NCBI GenBank assembly: GCA_016801845.1
Contig: CM028909.1
Location: 19,193,313 to 19,257,312, forward strand
DNA length: 64,000 nt
Direction: 5' to 3'
Source of the DNA: Polydactylus sextarius
Lineage: Eukaryota > Chordata > Actinopteri > Polynemidae
Each line of letters begins with the position of its first letter. Within the stretch, counting starts at the first letter, position 1. Made by a program: the position numbers and the translations under genes. Under the pieces are notes generated by a model that did no database searches, was not told the origin of the DNA, and was given only the letters and a program-made list of their open reading frames with translations. Shown in pieces: positions 47,601 through 60,255 of this stretch.

Positions 47601-50362
47601 CCGGCGGCGAGCATTGACCTCCTGAAGCCGTCGAAGCTGCTGGGCTCGTCTCTCCTGCCGCTCCTCCACACTCACACAACCGCCTGGCACCTTACCCGAG
47701 AAGGGAAGCTGCATGCGGTGAACCTCCCGCTCATAAAACTCTGGACTGCGCCACTTTTCCACCTCTAAAACACATAAAACATGGAGAAAAAGGAAAGTAA
47801 GTAAAAAAAACATAAATAAGGAAGGGTGAGCATTTATTCTGTTGTTGTCCTTGGAGCTGCAGCTGCCTGTATTTCTGTCAGAGACTCCCTCAAATGTGTC
47901 AGGATATAATGTACAGTATTGTGTAAAAGTTATAGGCACCACCCATGTGTTTTGTTTTAGCAGTGCTTTAAAGACCATACATATTTATCTTTCACTTTCT
48001 TTACGCAGATATAATAAGAAAATACAGGAAATTTGTACAAAGTATTTAACAACACATAAAATGCACTAATGATTCTGGATTCAGACTCTGCCCACCCCCA
48101 GATTTATTGCCTCAGCAGTGCTTGAGTGACCAACAATCACAAGGAATAAGCAAAGTCATTGTTCCACACTCAGATCACTGATAGACATGTCTATCCTGCC
48201 ATAAGCTGTTGGCAGATCCAGATGTAACAGGTGTCTCGGGATCAGCTGCTGACTTCACTTTGGCTCATCCAAAAGAGATGCTGCAGTAACAAGCATACTA
48301 GCACTGCAAAACAAGCTTTAGCTCTCTCATGATCCTCTTTATTGTACCAAGGGGGGAATTCTTCCCTAGTTTGCCTCATCAGGATTCTTTGGATATCATC
48401 CTTTGGCCTTTGGCTTTTCCCATTTTGAGCTAGGTGAGAACAGCAGCTGATGTGGAGACCAAAGTCACATCTGGATCTGCCAACAGCTTATGTCAGGCTA
48501 GACATGTCTATCAGTGATCTGAGTGTGGAACAGTGACTCGCCAACATCTTACCCCTTGTGGTTGTTGATCACTGAACTCACTGCTGGGGCAATACATCTG
48601 GGGGTGGCCAGAGTCTGAGTCCAGAATCATTAGTATATTTTATGTGTTCTTAAATACTTTGTACTTATTATATCTGCATAAAGAAAGTGAGAGATAAATA
48701 TGTATGGCCTTTACAGCACTGCTAAAACAAAACATGTGGGTTCCCTATAACTTTTACACAGTGCTGTATATCTGTCTGCACTGTCACACTGTACCTTCAT
48801 GATAATCCACAGCAGTGTAACTGTGTTCGTGCAGCAGTTCCTCCATGCGGCTGAGTGTGATAGCAGCAAGGTGACCTGGGTATTTCAGCTGGAGCAGACG
48901 CTGCAGGTAGGAAGCTGCCTGGCTCCCGGCCACGTTCACACGCTTACAGTTCGCCGCATCCAACCTTGAATTAAACCATATGTTGTGTTGAAATTAGTTA
49001 TTATTAGTCTACACAACAAACTGTGCAAAGTGTGTGAGTAAAAGACAAACACTCTTTTACACCAAGACAATTTGGTCTGTCACAGTGGACAAGTACAGAT
49101 GTAAATATTGATGATGACTGAATTAAATCTGTAGATGCTTCAGTTTCTTACAAGCAAATATGATACGAAGGATTAAAAAAATATAGCTGAGTCACAGTAA
49201 GTCTTTGAATCCTCACCTGCCGTTGATAACTGGCAGGATGTGTGAACAATGGTATCCAGAGGACAGAACGAGGCCGGTGTGCGGTGGATGGATGCTCCTC
49301 TGAGTGTTGTTGTGGTAGAAACTGTACAGACTGTCCACACCGTAGGAGATGTATGGGACCCGGTAACACTCAAACAACAACTCTGACATCATCTGTCGAC
49401 AGTGCAGTGGGTTACAGGGCGCCTCCGTGAGAACGATAGGGTGGTCCACACTGCCCTATAAAAACATGGTCATCAGGTTTAACACTTGACAAACACACCA
49501 GACACTTTACTGATAACAGAGAAAACAAATAATTACATGTAGCACCAAATGAAAACAAAAACACAAACATTTACACATGAACATGAAACGACCCAAGAAA
49601 CATTTTTTTTGTGTTATTATGATTACCCTCAATTATTGTGACTGGTTGAAATCATGACCCCAATTTACCATTTAGTCTTTAGTGTTTTTACACACTGACT
49701 GACACAACTGGTCCACTGGTAATCAAATCAATAATTAAGTAATTTTTCTAACAAAAACCATGAAGGGTTTTTTGATTAAATAAATGGTTTATAAACTGTT
49801 CGTCAGCTTCAAACCTGTTGTTCTTATTGGATCATGATCTACACAACATTTAAGTCTAATGTTATATATTGATTGACCTTGGAAGTCTTGCACGTGGCTC
49901 TATAATTCATTACGATTATCTTAATTTTCCTGAAAAGACTCAAACAGAAGGTACATTATTACACCAGCCCTCCAGTACCTCAGAGTTGATGCCCATGTGT
50001 GTAAACACATAGTCGAAGATCAGCTCTTGGATCTCGAAGTTCACCACCACGTTTCGGTCGAACTGACTCTTCAGCAGCCACCGCAGCGGCTCCAGGTTCG
50101 GGATGTCGTTACCGATCTGTGTCTCGCTGCGGGCGGCTCCTCTGCTCCGCGCCGCCACGGACCTGAACAGCAGCCGAGGAGAGTTAAACTCCGCCGCTGG
50201 AACCGCCCAACCGGCCCGGGTCTGGAAGGAGCCGTTATCTATCACTATCGGAGCCGGTGTGGGGGTCAGACACTGGGCGGGCAGATCAAAAATAGGATCT
50301 GGTGAAGTTTTACAGTCCTGGAATGAAAAGATCTGACAAACCGGTCGATCTTTGGAAGCCAT
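44666..50362 (-). CDS. actr5: Actin-related protein 5 (INO80 complex subunit)
   Basis: Nine coding exons on the minus strand: 49979-50362, 49217-49455, 48795-48964, 47547-47764, 47223-47384, 45835-45939, 45445-45584, 45115-45247 and 44666-44992. They join in phase to 625 aa (human ACTR5 607). The start is the ATG of MASKDRPVCQIFSFQD. Recognisable segments are the actin-fold start PIVIDNGSFQTRAGWA, the second actin motif SGYHCSHILPVING, the charged ARP5 insertion (RLQEVNARRREEKLQQDQ), and the actin C-terminal VFLTGGNMQYPGM and DAWYGARDWA. Role: ARP5 with IES6 couples the INO80 ATPase motor to nucleosome remodelling. The intron after 47547 starts with GC instead of GT. A SINE (46860-47170) and a fold-back element (47912-48768) lie in introns. 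The C-terminal tail is unusually Ser/Thr/Val-rich. Confidence 0.96.
46860..47170 (+). mobile_element. tRNA-derived SINE (fish DANA/V-SINE-like)
   Basis: It begins GGCGGCACAGGGGTTAGCGC with a pol III B-box GGTTCGACTCC at 46888-46898. A body typical of fish tRNA-SINEs follows (CTTTCTGTGTGGGGTTTGC, then CATGTTCTCCCCGTATC, later TGGTGACCGTCCAGGGTGGAC). It ends in a GATGGATGCATGGATG tail. It sits in the actr5 intron, antisense to the gene, some 50 bp from exon 5. The middle section appears internally deleted. Confidence 0.85.
47912..48768. mobile_element. Long fold-back (palindromic) Tc1/mariner-like non-autonomous element
   Basis: Two inverted arms of roughly 340 bp face each other, from 47912 and from 48768. 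The outer ends read TACAGTATTGTGTAAAAGT and, on the other strand, TACAGCACTGTGTAAAAGT. Paired inner landmarks include the inverted GATTCTGGA(T/C)TCAGACTCT, CACCCCCAGAT, and CACTCAGATCACTGATAGACATGTCTA blocks. Only a spacer of roughly 170 bp near 48265-48440 lacks a partner. TA at both ends fits Tc1/mariner target duplication. No transposase frame remains. It lies in the actr5 intron between the exons at 47547-47764 and 48795-48964. Confidence 0.85.
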
Positions 50363-51603
50363 TTTGTATGAGTGTCACTTCAAAATACATCCGAGTGGAA
50401 ACTTGGTGTCACCGACTAATGGTTCCGCGTTAACATACATAAGGTACAGGAGAAAAGCGGCATTTAGTCAAAATAATAATGATAAAAACAATCAAATTCT
50501 ATCAAGAATAATAAAATGAAATGATAAAATATAAAAATACGTGTTTTGGCTTCACTGTAAAATCTAAACAAATCCCCAAATTTTAAAGACTTGATTGTGA
50601 TCACCAGCTAAACATCACCACCAGAGGTCGTGCTACTCTAAGTAATAAGTCTGAAAACAAACGCAGTGATTCAAGATGCAAGATTGTCTATTTGTCACGT
50701 AGCCTATACAATTAAGTTACAAAGTACAGATACAACATGTAGTGAAATATATCCTGCTTCTGCCCTGAGACTAATAACTTACCTTTTAAAATGAATTAAA
50801 GGAAACAAGAGAAGGCTCAATCTGGGAAACTGCTATTTTCTCTTCATCACTCAAATTTGAGGTCCTCTGGAGATATATGCCAGAAATGAATGTGTCCATT
50901 TAATGATATATTGAAATCATGTGAACAGACATTTTCCCTCAGGCTTGACATCCCTGATTTTTTTCTGTCTGCCATCCTGTTACTCTCAGCTGACCGGGTG
51001 AAGCCTCAGCTGGTGATGTGGGTCACCTGCACATGAGAGCCACTGTATGTCCCAGTCAGCTTCAGGTCAAACCGTTCATCCACTGCACATTTATTACCAA
51101 TATACACATTTATTGCAATATACTCAGAAATGGCTAATAAACAAGGAGAACATATTCTACTCATGTGACTCTATTGTTATTGCAGTTTTGTCTTCTCAGT
51201 TCCTGTAGAAACCAGATGAAGAACTGTATCTACATTAACAATGGTTTCATCCAAAATGCCAGATATACAAATCAATATGTATACATTTTGTTGATATTGT
51301 TCTATATGTTCACATTTTTTTTTATCATCATCCTTCATGTCCTCCTGTTTCTTCCCTCATTTCTTATTTTATCATGTTATGTATTTTAAATGTAATACAT
51401 CCTGGCCAGTGCAGGTATTTAAATCATTCACCATGTGTTGTGTTGAAATGCAGAGAGGAAATACACCAAGCCGTCAAACCATTTAGATTCTAGCTATTCT
51501 AATAAATATACTAGAGGAAGAATGTTTTCTGGATCAAGTGGATTCATTTCTTGAATAGTGCAGATATTTTGGAGCAGAGGCTGAAAATGATGAAGGAAGG
51601 AAA

Positions 51604-51605
<2 letters not shown>

Positions 51606-51650
<45 letters not shown>
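51606..51650. repeat. (GT)n(GA)n compound microsatellite
   Basis: GT units pass directly into GA units. Confidence 0.95.
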
Positions 51651-51652
<2 letters not shown>

Positions 51653-53098
51653 TGGGAGGGGTGTTACTGTATGAGGCTTGATGGTGTGTCACTGAAGCAT
51701 GAGCACAGTTCACTGCTCAGGCACAAAGCTTTAAGTGACTGCCATCCCCCTCCTCCTGATGCTAATAAGCAGATCTGGGTCAGCTTACTCTCTCAAACAC
51801 ACACACATAAGAAATACACATGCAGTCACATCTACACATCCCCACCCACACACACATGCACATACTGCTAGAGATTCATATAAACACACCCCCGTCTAGA
51901 TTCTGTTCTCCAAAACACACACAAATACACACACACTGGCGTCCATTACTCCCAAGAGGCAAGACATGACATTGTGCTGCTGTCCATGCGCGACCCTCGC
52001 AGCTCTCTGCTTGTTGTGTTTGTCATCGAGGCAGTGGTGATGATGAAGCACAGGGGAGCTAATAGTCTACAAGCACTGTGGGACAACCAATGCGTGAAGC
52101 AACACAGCCTCCATTTTGTGAAGGAATGAACAGACTGTTCCCACTGACAGAGAGAGGGAGAGGTGGGGAAATATAATGTTAGATGAGGCCAATTATTTTT
52201 AATGTTGATTTAAAATGCTTTTTTTTTTCACTAAATTTTAAAATATTTTTTTCAATTTTGTTTTTTTATTTTTTTTTAAAAAGTATTTATGTCTTTAATC
52301 TTATTTTTGTGTAGTTTCCACTGACCGTAATGGTTTAGTGGCAGAGTGAGAGTGGAAAATGATAAATAGGCCTTAAAATGCAGGATATTTAAGATAGTTA
52401 ATATTGCACATATAATTATATACTTATAACCTTCTTTTATAGAGTGTCCTTCATTTCTATTTTTGGTTTTTATTTTTATACATTGTGCCATTTTAACATT
52501 GACAGTCAGCCTCAAATTAAGCGTCTGCCCTCAGGTTCAGAACAGCCCCTATGACAACAACGGCAACATGTTGAGGGTTTTCACCTTCACATGCAAATGT
52601 GAGGGCAGGAAAAGACTGTGACTTCTCAGTCACAATGTTCTATTTCTTCTTTGCTCAATGCTCTGAGGGTGAAAACATCTGTCAGTGCTGATTATGGGTG
52701 CGTGTGATTATGAATCACAGAATACAGAAATCATGTCCCTTCCGTTGTCATGACAACCCTGAACTTTCTTTTGTAAACATCAGTGTAAACTCTGGACTCA
52801 CTGGACACTTGAATGTAGTTTTATCTGTCTTGTGTCATTATGATGTCGCAGTGAAATTATTATTTCAAATTTGTATTTTAATAATGTTTCAAATCGAGTT
52901 TATTGGAACGGTCATTATTAATAAGTATTGTCTGATCAGCCACTTCACCTGTTCAACTAAAAAGCAGAGACAACTGTGTGACAGTCAGAGTCCAGTTTAT
53001 GTAACAGTCCTGTCTTCTGATATATCAAAACCACACTGCACACAAAGCCCTCTACAACCTTCATGACTCTCATCCACACCCCTGTCACCCCTGCACAG

Positions 53099-53100
<2 letters not shown>

Positions 53101-53134
<34 letters not shown>

Positions 53135-53184
53135 CCTTGAGACACACACACACACTGTAACCTCTGTCTCTTTGTCTTCCTCTT

Positions 53185-53241
<57 letters not shown>
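53101..53241. repeat. Compound CA / TC / CA microsatellite cluster
   Basis: A CA run (53103-53132), a shorter CA run near 53143-53155, and a TC tract passing into CA (about 53182-53241). Confidence 0.95.
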
Positions 53242-53243
<2 letters not shown>

Positions 53244-53451
53244 CTGTCTGTCACTATTGCTCTCTTCAATTCTTGGCCTTATAAGCCCAGCAGATCCTTT
53301 TGGCCCATAGAGTGATTAATGTGTTTGTGCACCTGTCACTATTCATGCATTCATGTACAATGTGTTGTAGAGTGTCCATGTGTGCACGTGACTGTGTGTG
53401 TGTGTGTGTGAAGGGTATTTCTAAAAATACAAGTATTCAAATTTATTTTAA

Positions 53452-53466
53452 GTGTGTGTGTGTGTG

Positions 53467-53534
<68 letters not shown>
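53452..53534. repeat. (TG)n microsatellite
   Basis: About 40 TG units with one TATA interruption. Confidence 0.97.
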
Positions 53535-53535
<1 letters not shown>

Positions 53536-55323
53536 TTTTGTTAACGTATGTTTGATGAACAATCTAAGATGAATAATACAGTTCAAAGCCAGTAGATTCA
53601 AACAACATCTTAAGAAAATAAGCATTTAAATTTTCAGCGAGTTTAGTCAGGTTACATATGACTTGACCTGTAAACTTTGGATTTCTGCACATGTCAAAGT
53701 AATATATATGGTGCTTTAATACAAGAGATAAATGTCATGTAATAGTTCAAAGTGTTTAAAGTGTCTTATATGTATCTTAGTTTATCTTTTCCAGCAGAAG
53801 CTGCAGTTGTTAGCACACCGGGCTAATTATCTGTCCACATACAGCAGCAACCTTGTTGTATTTTCAAAGTTAAGACTTGTCATGGGTGTATGAGGAGCTT
53901 TTGTTAAAACATTAAAAAATCAAATTGAAAATGAGTTTTCAGTCAAATCATTAAGTTTTAGCATTAGCATTATCTAACAAATCCTGCCACCATTATAGTT
54001 GGTAATAAAATACACAGTAACTAGACAGAGAAAAGAAGCCTGTTTTTGTTTATCTCTTTGTCTGTGTGAATAACTGTATCTAAGACCATGTTGACAGTGT
54101 TGACAAGCTGCTACTGTTGTAGCAAACAAACAGCATGTCATGTGCAGGAATGGAAACACTGTTAGGGACGGCAGCAGTAGCTCTAGGACGGGGTTTACAT
54201 AGTTACATGTTTGATTCCTGCAGGTTCAGTTTTGGGTCATGTTCTAAAATAAGCAGATCTAACAGGATATGTTACATTTAACACTAAGGAAGCTCTGGGT
54301 ACTTTGATTGCAAAATTCCTGTATGTGTGAAGTAATGGGTCTTTTTCACAACAGACATTTTGACTTGTAATTACAGGAAAAGCACGTGAATTATTAATGA
54401 CAATAACAGCAGCTCTGTTCTGTTTTGTTCAAGTGACATGACAATGTGACAGTGAGTCAGCTTGAATCATGACCCCGACACTGAAGCAGCCACCATCAGT
54501 TACTGTAGATTATTTAACCAACATGCTTTTCTTACTTGTAAAAAATGAAAATGTCTGCAGTGAAAAGGGCTGATGTTTCAACTAGCTACTGAAACCAAAT
54601 TCATCTGGAAACTGCATGTAGGCTGGTAACAGAGGTCAAGTTTTATCCTGATGAACCTTTATTCTGCATGGTGCATCAGAAAAATCTGACAAATCAAATC
54701 AATGGTCGGGTATCTGACTGTTTTTTTTTTTATTATTTTTGATTTTGTTTATTTATTTATTTTAAAATAAGCATACATGTACAAATTAACCAGAAGTTGA
54801 CTGTGTCTCCAAACCTCATGGTCACCAGCAGGCACCTAACTGCAGATCCAGATGCATATCTTTTTTTCTTTCTTTCTTTCTTTCTTTTTTTTTTTTTTAA
54901 TAAAATAGACTTTTCTATTTAAACAAACAAAAAGAAAGAAACAAAGAAAGAACGAAAGAAAGAAGAAAAAGAAAAAAGGAAAACTGTCACTGTGCAGCCT
55001 TGATATATTTCTAGCTGACTGTTCTGTCATTTTATTTTGCCTTTTTTTCACTCACTCACTCATTCAGTCAGATAAAAAACGGTTTGGCTTGAATGCTTTT
55101 AATTGTCTTTCCATTCAGGCACTCAAGACTTTTAGACACACACACATTGAAACCTGTGCTGGGAAAATCTCTTTTCTCCAAAATCTCCGCACACACACAC
55201 ACACACACACACGTACACCCACCCTGTCCAATTACTGTGTCCATGGCAACTATCAGAGATTATTGCTCCCAGTCAGAGCCGCATGGCTGTTAGACGAGGC
55301 TCTAAGCCCCTTCATATCTCGGC

Positions 55324-55365
<42 letters not shown>

Positions 55366-55498
55366 AACCGGGTTCTAATCATACACACCCGTTTCTAACA
55401 CACACACACACTCACCCTCTCTCTCTCTCTTGCTGTCTCTCTCTGACACACACACATCTGAATTAATCCTTCTCTTTGTAGCCTCAGAAGCTAAATTG

Positions 55499-55512
55499 GT
55501 CGCCCCAGCAAC
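55499..55512 (+). promoter_or_regulatory. RFX X-box overlapping paired CCAAT boxes
   Basis: GTCGCCCCAGCAAC fits the X-box GTNRCCNNRGYAAC at every position. It is flanked by inverted ATTGG and CCAAT, giving the dyad ATTGGT...ACCAAT over 55496-55517. A second X-box with one mismatch, GTGTCCATGGCAAC, is at 55237-55250. Confidence 0.5.
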
Positions 55513-56459
55513 CAATCATAGAACCTTTTCAGAGAAAAAAAGCAACTGAAAATCCATTTTGTCATGAGGAAGTAGCTTAGAAATGCATCTTGGGCCGTCA
55601 GAGAGAATTTAATGTAGCTTGGTATATTTATTTATTTAAAAAATACGTTTCTTTAGTGTGCTTCTTTTACATTTCCTCTCATTTAGGGGCGAGGCGGCGT
55701 ATATTTATTTGCGTGCTTGTGTGTGTCACGTTTGCACTGAATCCTCTGTCCCGTCGTTAGCCCGAGGTTTGTACATGTGATGGGGGGAGGGAGAGACGCC
55801 TCAAGGACTCTCCATATTTCCTCACAGTCCTGCACGCGCACACACACACACACACACACACATACCCCCCAGACACTGATGACACACTCTCACTAACAAA
55901 CACTGCGTTGGCCGCAGCACAAATAGCAGCTGGCAAAGAAGCCCAAGCCAAGCATGAAAATATGCGGAACTTTCTCTGTCCTCTGGCTGCTTTCTAAATT
56001 TAGACAACTCGTCCATGTTATTTTTATTTATTTATTTATTTATTTCATTGTCTTAAAATGCAACGCGAGCATGTCAAGCACGTCTTTACCTTTTGTTTTG
56101 GAAAAAAAGTCTAACAAACAAATATAAAGCTTGGTAACAATGACGATAGTGGGCCACGTTTCTGCAGGCAAACTGAAAAAAAGAAAAAATGTGACAGTTT
56201 TGCTCCTTCGTGTCACAGCAGATTATGGAGACGAAGGCGATGTGCTTAGATTTGAGATGGAGAAGAAATCTGTTCCTGTGGTGCAGATCTTTGGCAGAAA
56301 CGTAAACCAATGAATACTAAATACGGTATAAATCAAGAATACATAGATAAAGTACAGTTGTGTTAAATGGGCGTATTTCTCATCTTTAAATCTGTGTGAA
56401 GGAGGAAAAAACAGACCAGTCCGACTGTGCTTTTTTTTTTTTTTTTTCCCCTGTGTTGA

Positions 56460-56480
56460 GGAGCTGTCCGTGGTGCTGCG
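56460..56480. promoter_or_regulatory. RE1/NRSE-like site (REST)
   Basis: The plus strand contains GAGCTGTCCGTGGTGCTG, matching the reverse complement of the 21-bp RE1 consensus at 18 of 21 positions. The mismatches are limited to position 3 and the last two positions. Both half-sites and the canonical spacing are kept. It lies about 1.4 kb upstream of the slc32a1 ATG. Confidence 0.6.
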
Positions 56481-56957
56481 GCTGCTCTGCAGCAGGCCAG
56501 ATGTGCCATGTTCATCATATGAACAACGAGTTGCATCTTCTTCCTCAGTCTGTTCAACCTGGGACATACCGTCAAATTAAAACCTTTAGTCCTGAATATG
56601 AATAAGAAATGCATAAAACAACGAATATTAGCATTCGTTTTGATATATTAAAGGTAACGAATATGTTATTTGGAATTATTTATACGCGTTCTTAGGTTTT
56701 ATTTTGTATGGTTAATCCATAATAAGCATATTCTATCGGCAATTAGAATATACAGTATAATATACACACAATATAATTTTCACCGTTTCGTTTCTCCTAA
56801 AATATGATTTTCTACCATGTAGTCTCCTATAAAAACATTCATAGAAACATTATAGATCAGACCTGAGAGACACGTGTCAGTGCACAGTCTCGTGCGCAAA
56901 GTTAAGATTAATTTTAAGATTCATTTTTTTCGTTCGAAATAAATACTATTAATAATA

Positions 56958-56960
<3 letters not shown>

Positions 56961-57038
<78 letters not shown>
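56961..57038. repeat. (AT)n microsatellite
   Basis: About 39 uninterrupted AT units, self-complementary. Confidence 0.98.
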
Positions 57039-57041
<3 letters not shown>

Positions 57042-57384
57042 GATAAATGTTAAATATACAATTCTCAAATGTAGTTTATTTTGGTACATTTTGGTATTAG
57101 GCTGGCGCAGATACTTTTGTTGCACGTGCAATGCTAAATGAATATCTAATATGTGAAAATAATATCTGTTTGTTGATGACTGTTTGTGTGTGTATGTGTG
57201 TCGACCTGCTGACAGGATGAGCGTGAAGAGCAGGTGAGATGTTTGATCTCATCAGTGGCGCGTGATGTCAGTGATACTGATGCTGCTGGACCTTTCATCC
57301 CCGTTAACTCTCTCTCTCTCTCTGTGCCACCCGTGACAGTTCCGCTGTGCACGAGCCGTTACACTGCATACAGACACTTGCGCA

Positions 57385-57912
<528 letters not shown>

Positions 57913-58889
57913 ATGGCTCATCTAATCCGACACAAACTGTCCAACAAACTGACCAACGCGGCCCACACGGTCTCCAACAAATCCCAGGCCAAGGTCAGCG
58001 GGGTGTTCGCCCGCCTGGGCTTCCAGGCCGCGACGGACGAGGAGGGTTTGGGTTTCGCCGAGTGCGACGACCTGGATTATGATTACAGACAAGGGATGCA
58101 AATGGATGTCCTTCAGGGAGAAGACGAAGGAGGACACATGGATGGAGAGGGAGAGGGAGAGGGAGAGGGAGAGCTGGAGGGAGACAGCCACTACCAGAGA
58201 GACGGAACCGGCCCCAGGCCTTCCCTGAAGACAGGAGGCTCCCTGGATGAGGACAAACCAAAAATCACGTCGTGGGAAGCTGGTTGGAACGTGACCAACG
58301 CCATCCAGGTACGGCGAGATCACAGGCCTGCACGAGTCACCTTGAAAACATATCCTATTTATTACAACATTTAATCTCAACACAACGAGATGCGTCTAAT
58401 TTCACAAAACCCAACATTAGAATAAAACAATATTATCAAGTAAAATATAATCAATTGAGCTTTTAAATATATTTAAACCTGTTTTTTTTAACCAGAATTA
58501 AATTCAGGATTTAATTTAACATTTAATTCGTGTTTTGTGAGTGAATTCATTGCAATCACTTAGTATAGAGTTTATTTATTCAAATCTTTTTATCAGTGGA
58601 GCTGCAGACGGGGCCTGTTTCACTTTGATAATCCTGAAGCTGAATGGCAGCCATGTGCTTATCTGCGGCTCTATCAAGTTTAAGTTTTAATCTAATTATT
58701 GTTAAGGTGTTAAAATTCGTTTTGAAATGATTAAACTGATTCGATTTTACACAAACGAAAGATGATGATGATTTTTATTTTTTCAAGGGCGAGGCCAGAG
58801 AGAAAAGGAATAATTGAGTGATGCAGATATTTGAAGTTAAAAACATATTTGTGCGTGGTGTATATATATATGTATATATATATATATGC

Positions 58890-58936
<47 letters not shown>

Positions 58937-60255
58937 TATGTATGTATGTAATTTTTTTGTTAGTGTTGTTATATAAGATGTGAGCTGTGTGAGCCTGTCA
59001 CTGCTCGGCCTGTCACTGCGATGTGGGCCTCGTCTATTACCGCTCAGCTGCGCTTCTCTGTCCGCAGGGCATGTTCGTCCTCGGCCTGCCGTACGCCATC
59101 CTCCACGGCGGATACCTCGGCCTCTTCCTCATTATCTTCGCGGCCGTGGTGTGCTGCTACACGGGCAAAATCCTCATCGCGTGTCTGTACGAGGACAACG
59201 AGGATGGCATCAAAGTGCGTGTGAGGGACTCCTACGTGGACATCGCCAACGCCTGCTGCGCGCCCCGCTTCCCCGCGCTGGGCGGACACGTCGTGAACGT
59301 GGCTCAGATCATCGAGCTGGTCATGACGTGTATTCTTTACGTCGTGGTCAGCGGTAACCTGATGTACAACAGTTTCCCGGGGTTTCCGGTCTCCCAGAAA
59401 GCCTGGTCCGTTGTGGCCACGGCCGCGCTGCTGCCGTGCGCTTTCCTGAAGAACCTGAAGGCCGTGTCCAAGTTCAGCTTCCTCTGCACGGTGGCGCACT
59501 TCGTCATCAACATCCTCGTGATCGCATACTGCCTCTCCAGGGCGCGCGACTGGGCCTGGGAGAAAGTCAAGTTTTACATCGACGTGAAGAAATTCCCCAT
59601 TTCCATCGGTATCATCGTGTTCAGCTACACCTCCCAGATCTTCCTGCCCTCTCTGGAGGGAAACATGCAGAAACCCAGCGAGTTTCACTGCATGATGGAC
59701 TGGACTCATATCGCCGCCTGCGTCCTCAAGGGTCTCTTTGCCCTCGTGGCCTACTTAACTTGGGCAGACGCAACCAAAGAAGTTATCACAGATAACCTGC
59801 CTTCAACCATCCGGGCTGTGGTGAACATCTTCCTCGTGGCCAAAGCGTTGTTATCTTACCCGCTGCCTTTCTTTGCTGCGGTTGAGGTTCTGGAGAAATC
59901 CTTGTTCCAGGATGGAGGGAGATCGTTCTTCCCTGACTGCTACGGCCCTGGCGGGCAGTTGAAATCGTGGGGTCTGGGTCTTCGAGTTGCCCTGGTGGTC
60001 TTCACCTTGCTCATGGCGGTGTTTGTCCCCCATTTCGCCCTGCTCATGGGTTTAACTGGGAGTCTCACCGGCGCCGGCCTGTGCTTCCTCTTGCCGAGCC
60101 TCTTCCACCTGAAGCTCCAGTGGAGAAACCTCCTGTGGCACCAAGTCTTCTTCGACGTTGCCATTTTTGTTATTGGAGGCATCTGCGCCATATCTGGCTT
60201 CATTCACTCTGTTGAAGGACTTATAGAGGCGTACAGGTACAATATCCACGATTAA
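57913..60255 (+). CDS. slc32a1: Vesicular inhibitory amino acid transporter (VGAT/VIAAT)
   Basis: Two exons, 57913-58308 (132 codons) and 59068-60255 (395 codons plus stop), joined in phase 0 to 527 aa; rat VGAT is 525. Exon 1 encodes the long cytosolic N-terminus (MAHLIRHKLSNKLTN, an acidic stretch, KPKITSWEAGWNVTNAIQ). Exon 2 encodes the amino-acid/auxin permease-type membrane core, starting GMFVLGLPYAILHGGYLGLF, with about nine to ten hydrophobic segments and ending IEAYRYNIHD. Role: proton-driven loading of GABA and glycine into synaptic vesicles of inhibitory neurons. The two-exon structure matches mammalian SLC32A1. The exon 1 acidic stretch contains a perfect GGAGAG-type repeat. AATAAA signals occur at 60408 and about 61192; the latter would give a 3' UTR of about 0.95 kb. 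Confidence 0.97.
58143..58176 (+). repeat. In-frame (GGAGAG)n repeat in slc32a1 exon 1
   Basis: A hexanucleotide repeat encodes alternating Gly-Glu (GEGEGEGEGELEG, about residues 78-90) in the cytosolic acidic stretch. Confidence 0.9.
58309..59067. other. slc32a1 intron
   Basis: A 759-bp intron with a TA/TG compound microsatellite (58861-58950). A non-repetitive block at 58590-58680 contains an E-box CATGTG followed directly by a GATA-type CTTATCT. Confidence 0.65.

Larger units (their letters stand above)
50363..55090. other. actr5 5' flank and intergenic region towards slc32a1
   Basis: No coding exon recognised. Near the actr5 start is a CTCF-like site at 50616-50633 with one core mismatch. 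The rest is AT-rich with microsatellites at 51606-51650 (GT then GA), 53101-53241 (CA, TC, CA) and 53452-53534 (TG), and poly(T)/TTTC tracts near 52220-52280 and 54860-54900. Confidence 0.6.
55091..57300. promoter_or_regulatory. slc32a1 distal 5' region
   Basis: Non-coding and locally less AT-rich than its surroundings, with CA microsatellites at 55187-55212, 55323-55363 and 55838-55862. It carries RFX X-box-like sites (55237-55250, 55499-55512), an RE1-like site (56460-56480) and a long (AT)n run (56961-57038). I infer enhancer or silencer content for slc32a1, the nearest neural gene. Confidence 0.45.

Noticed and set aside
59044..59709. A 221-codon open frame antisense to slc32a1 exon 2
   Set aside because: It is a by-product of the GC-rich third positions of the real transporter frame; its composition is low-complexity His/Asp/Glu with no family resemblance.
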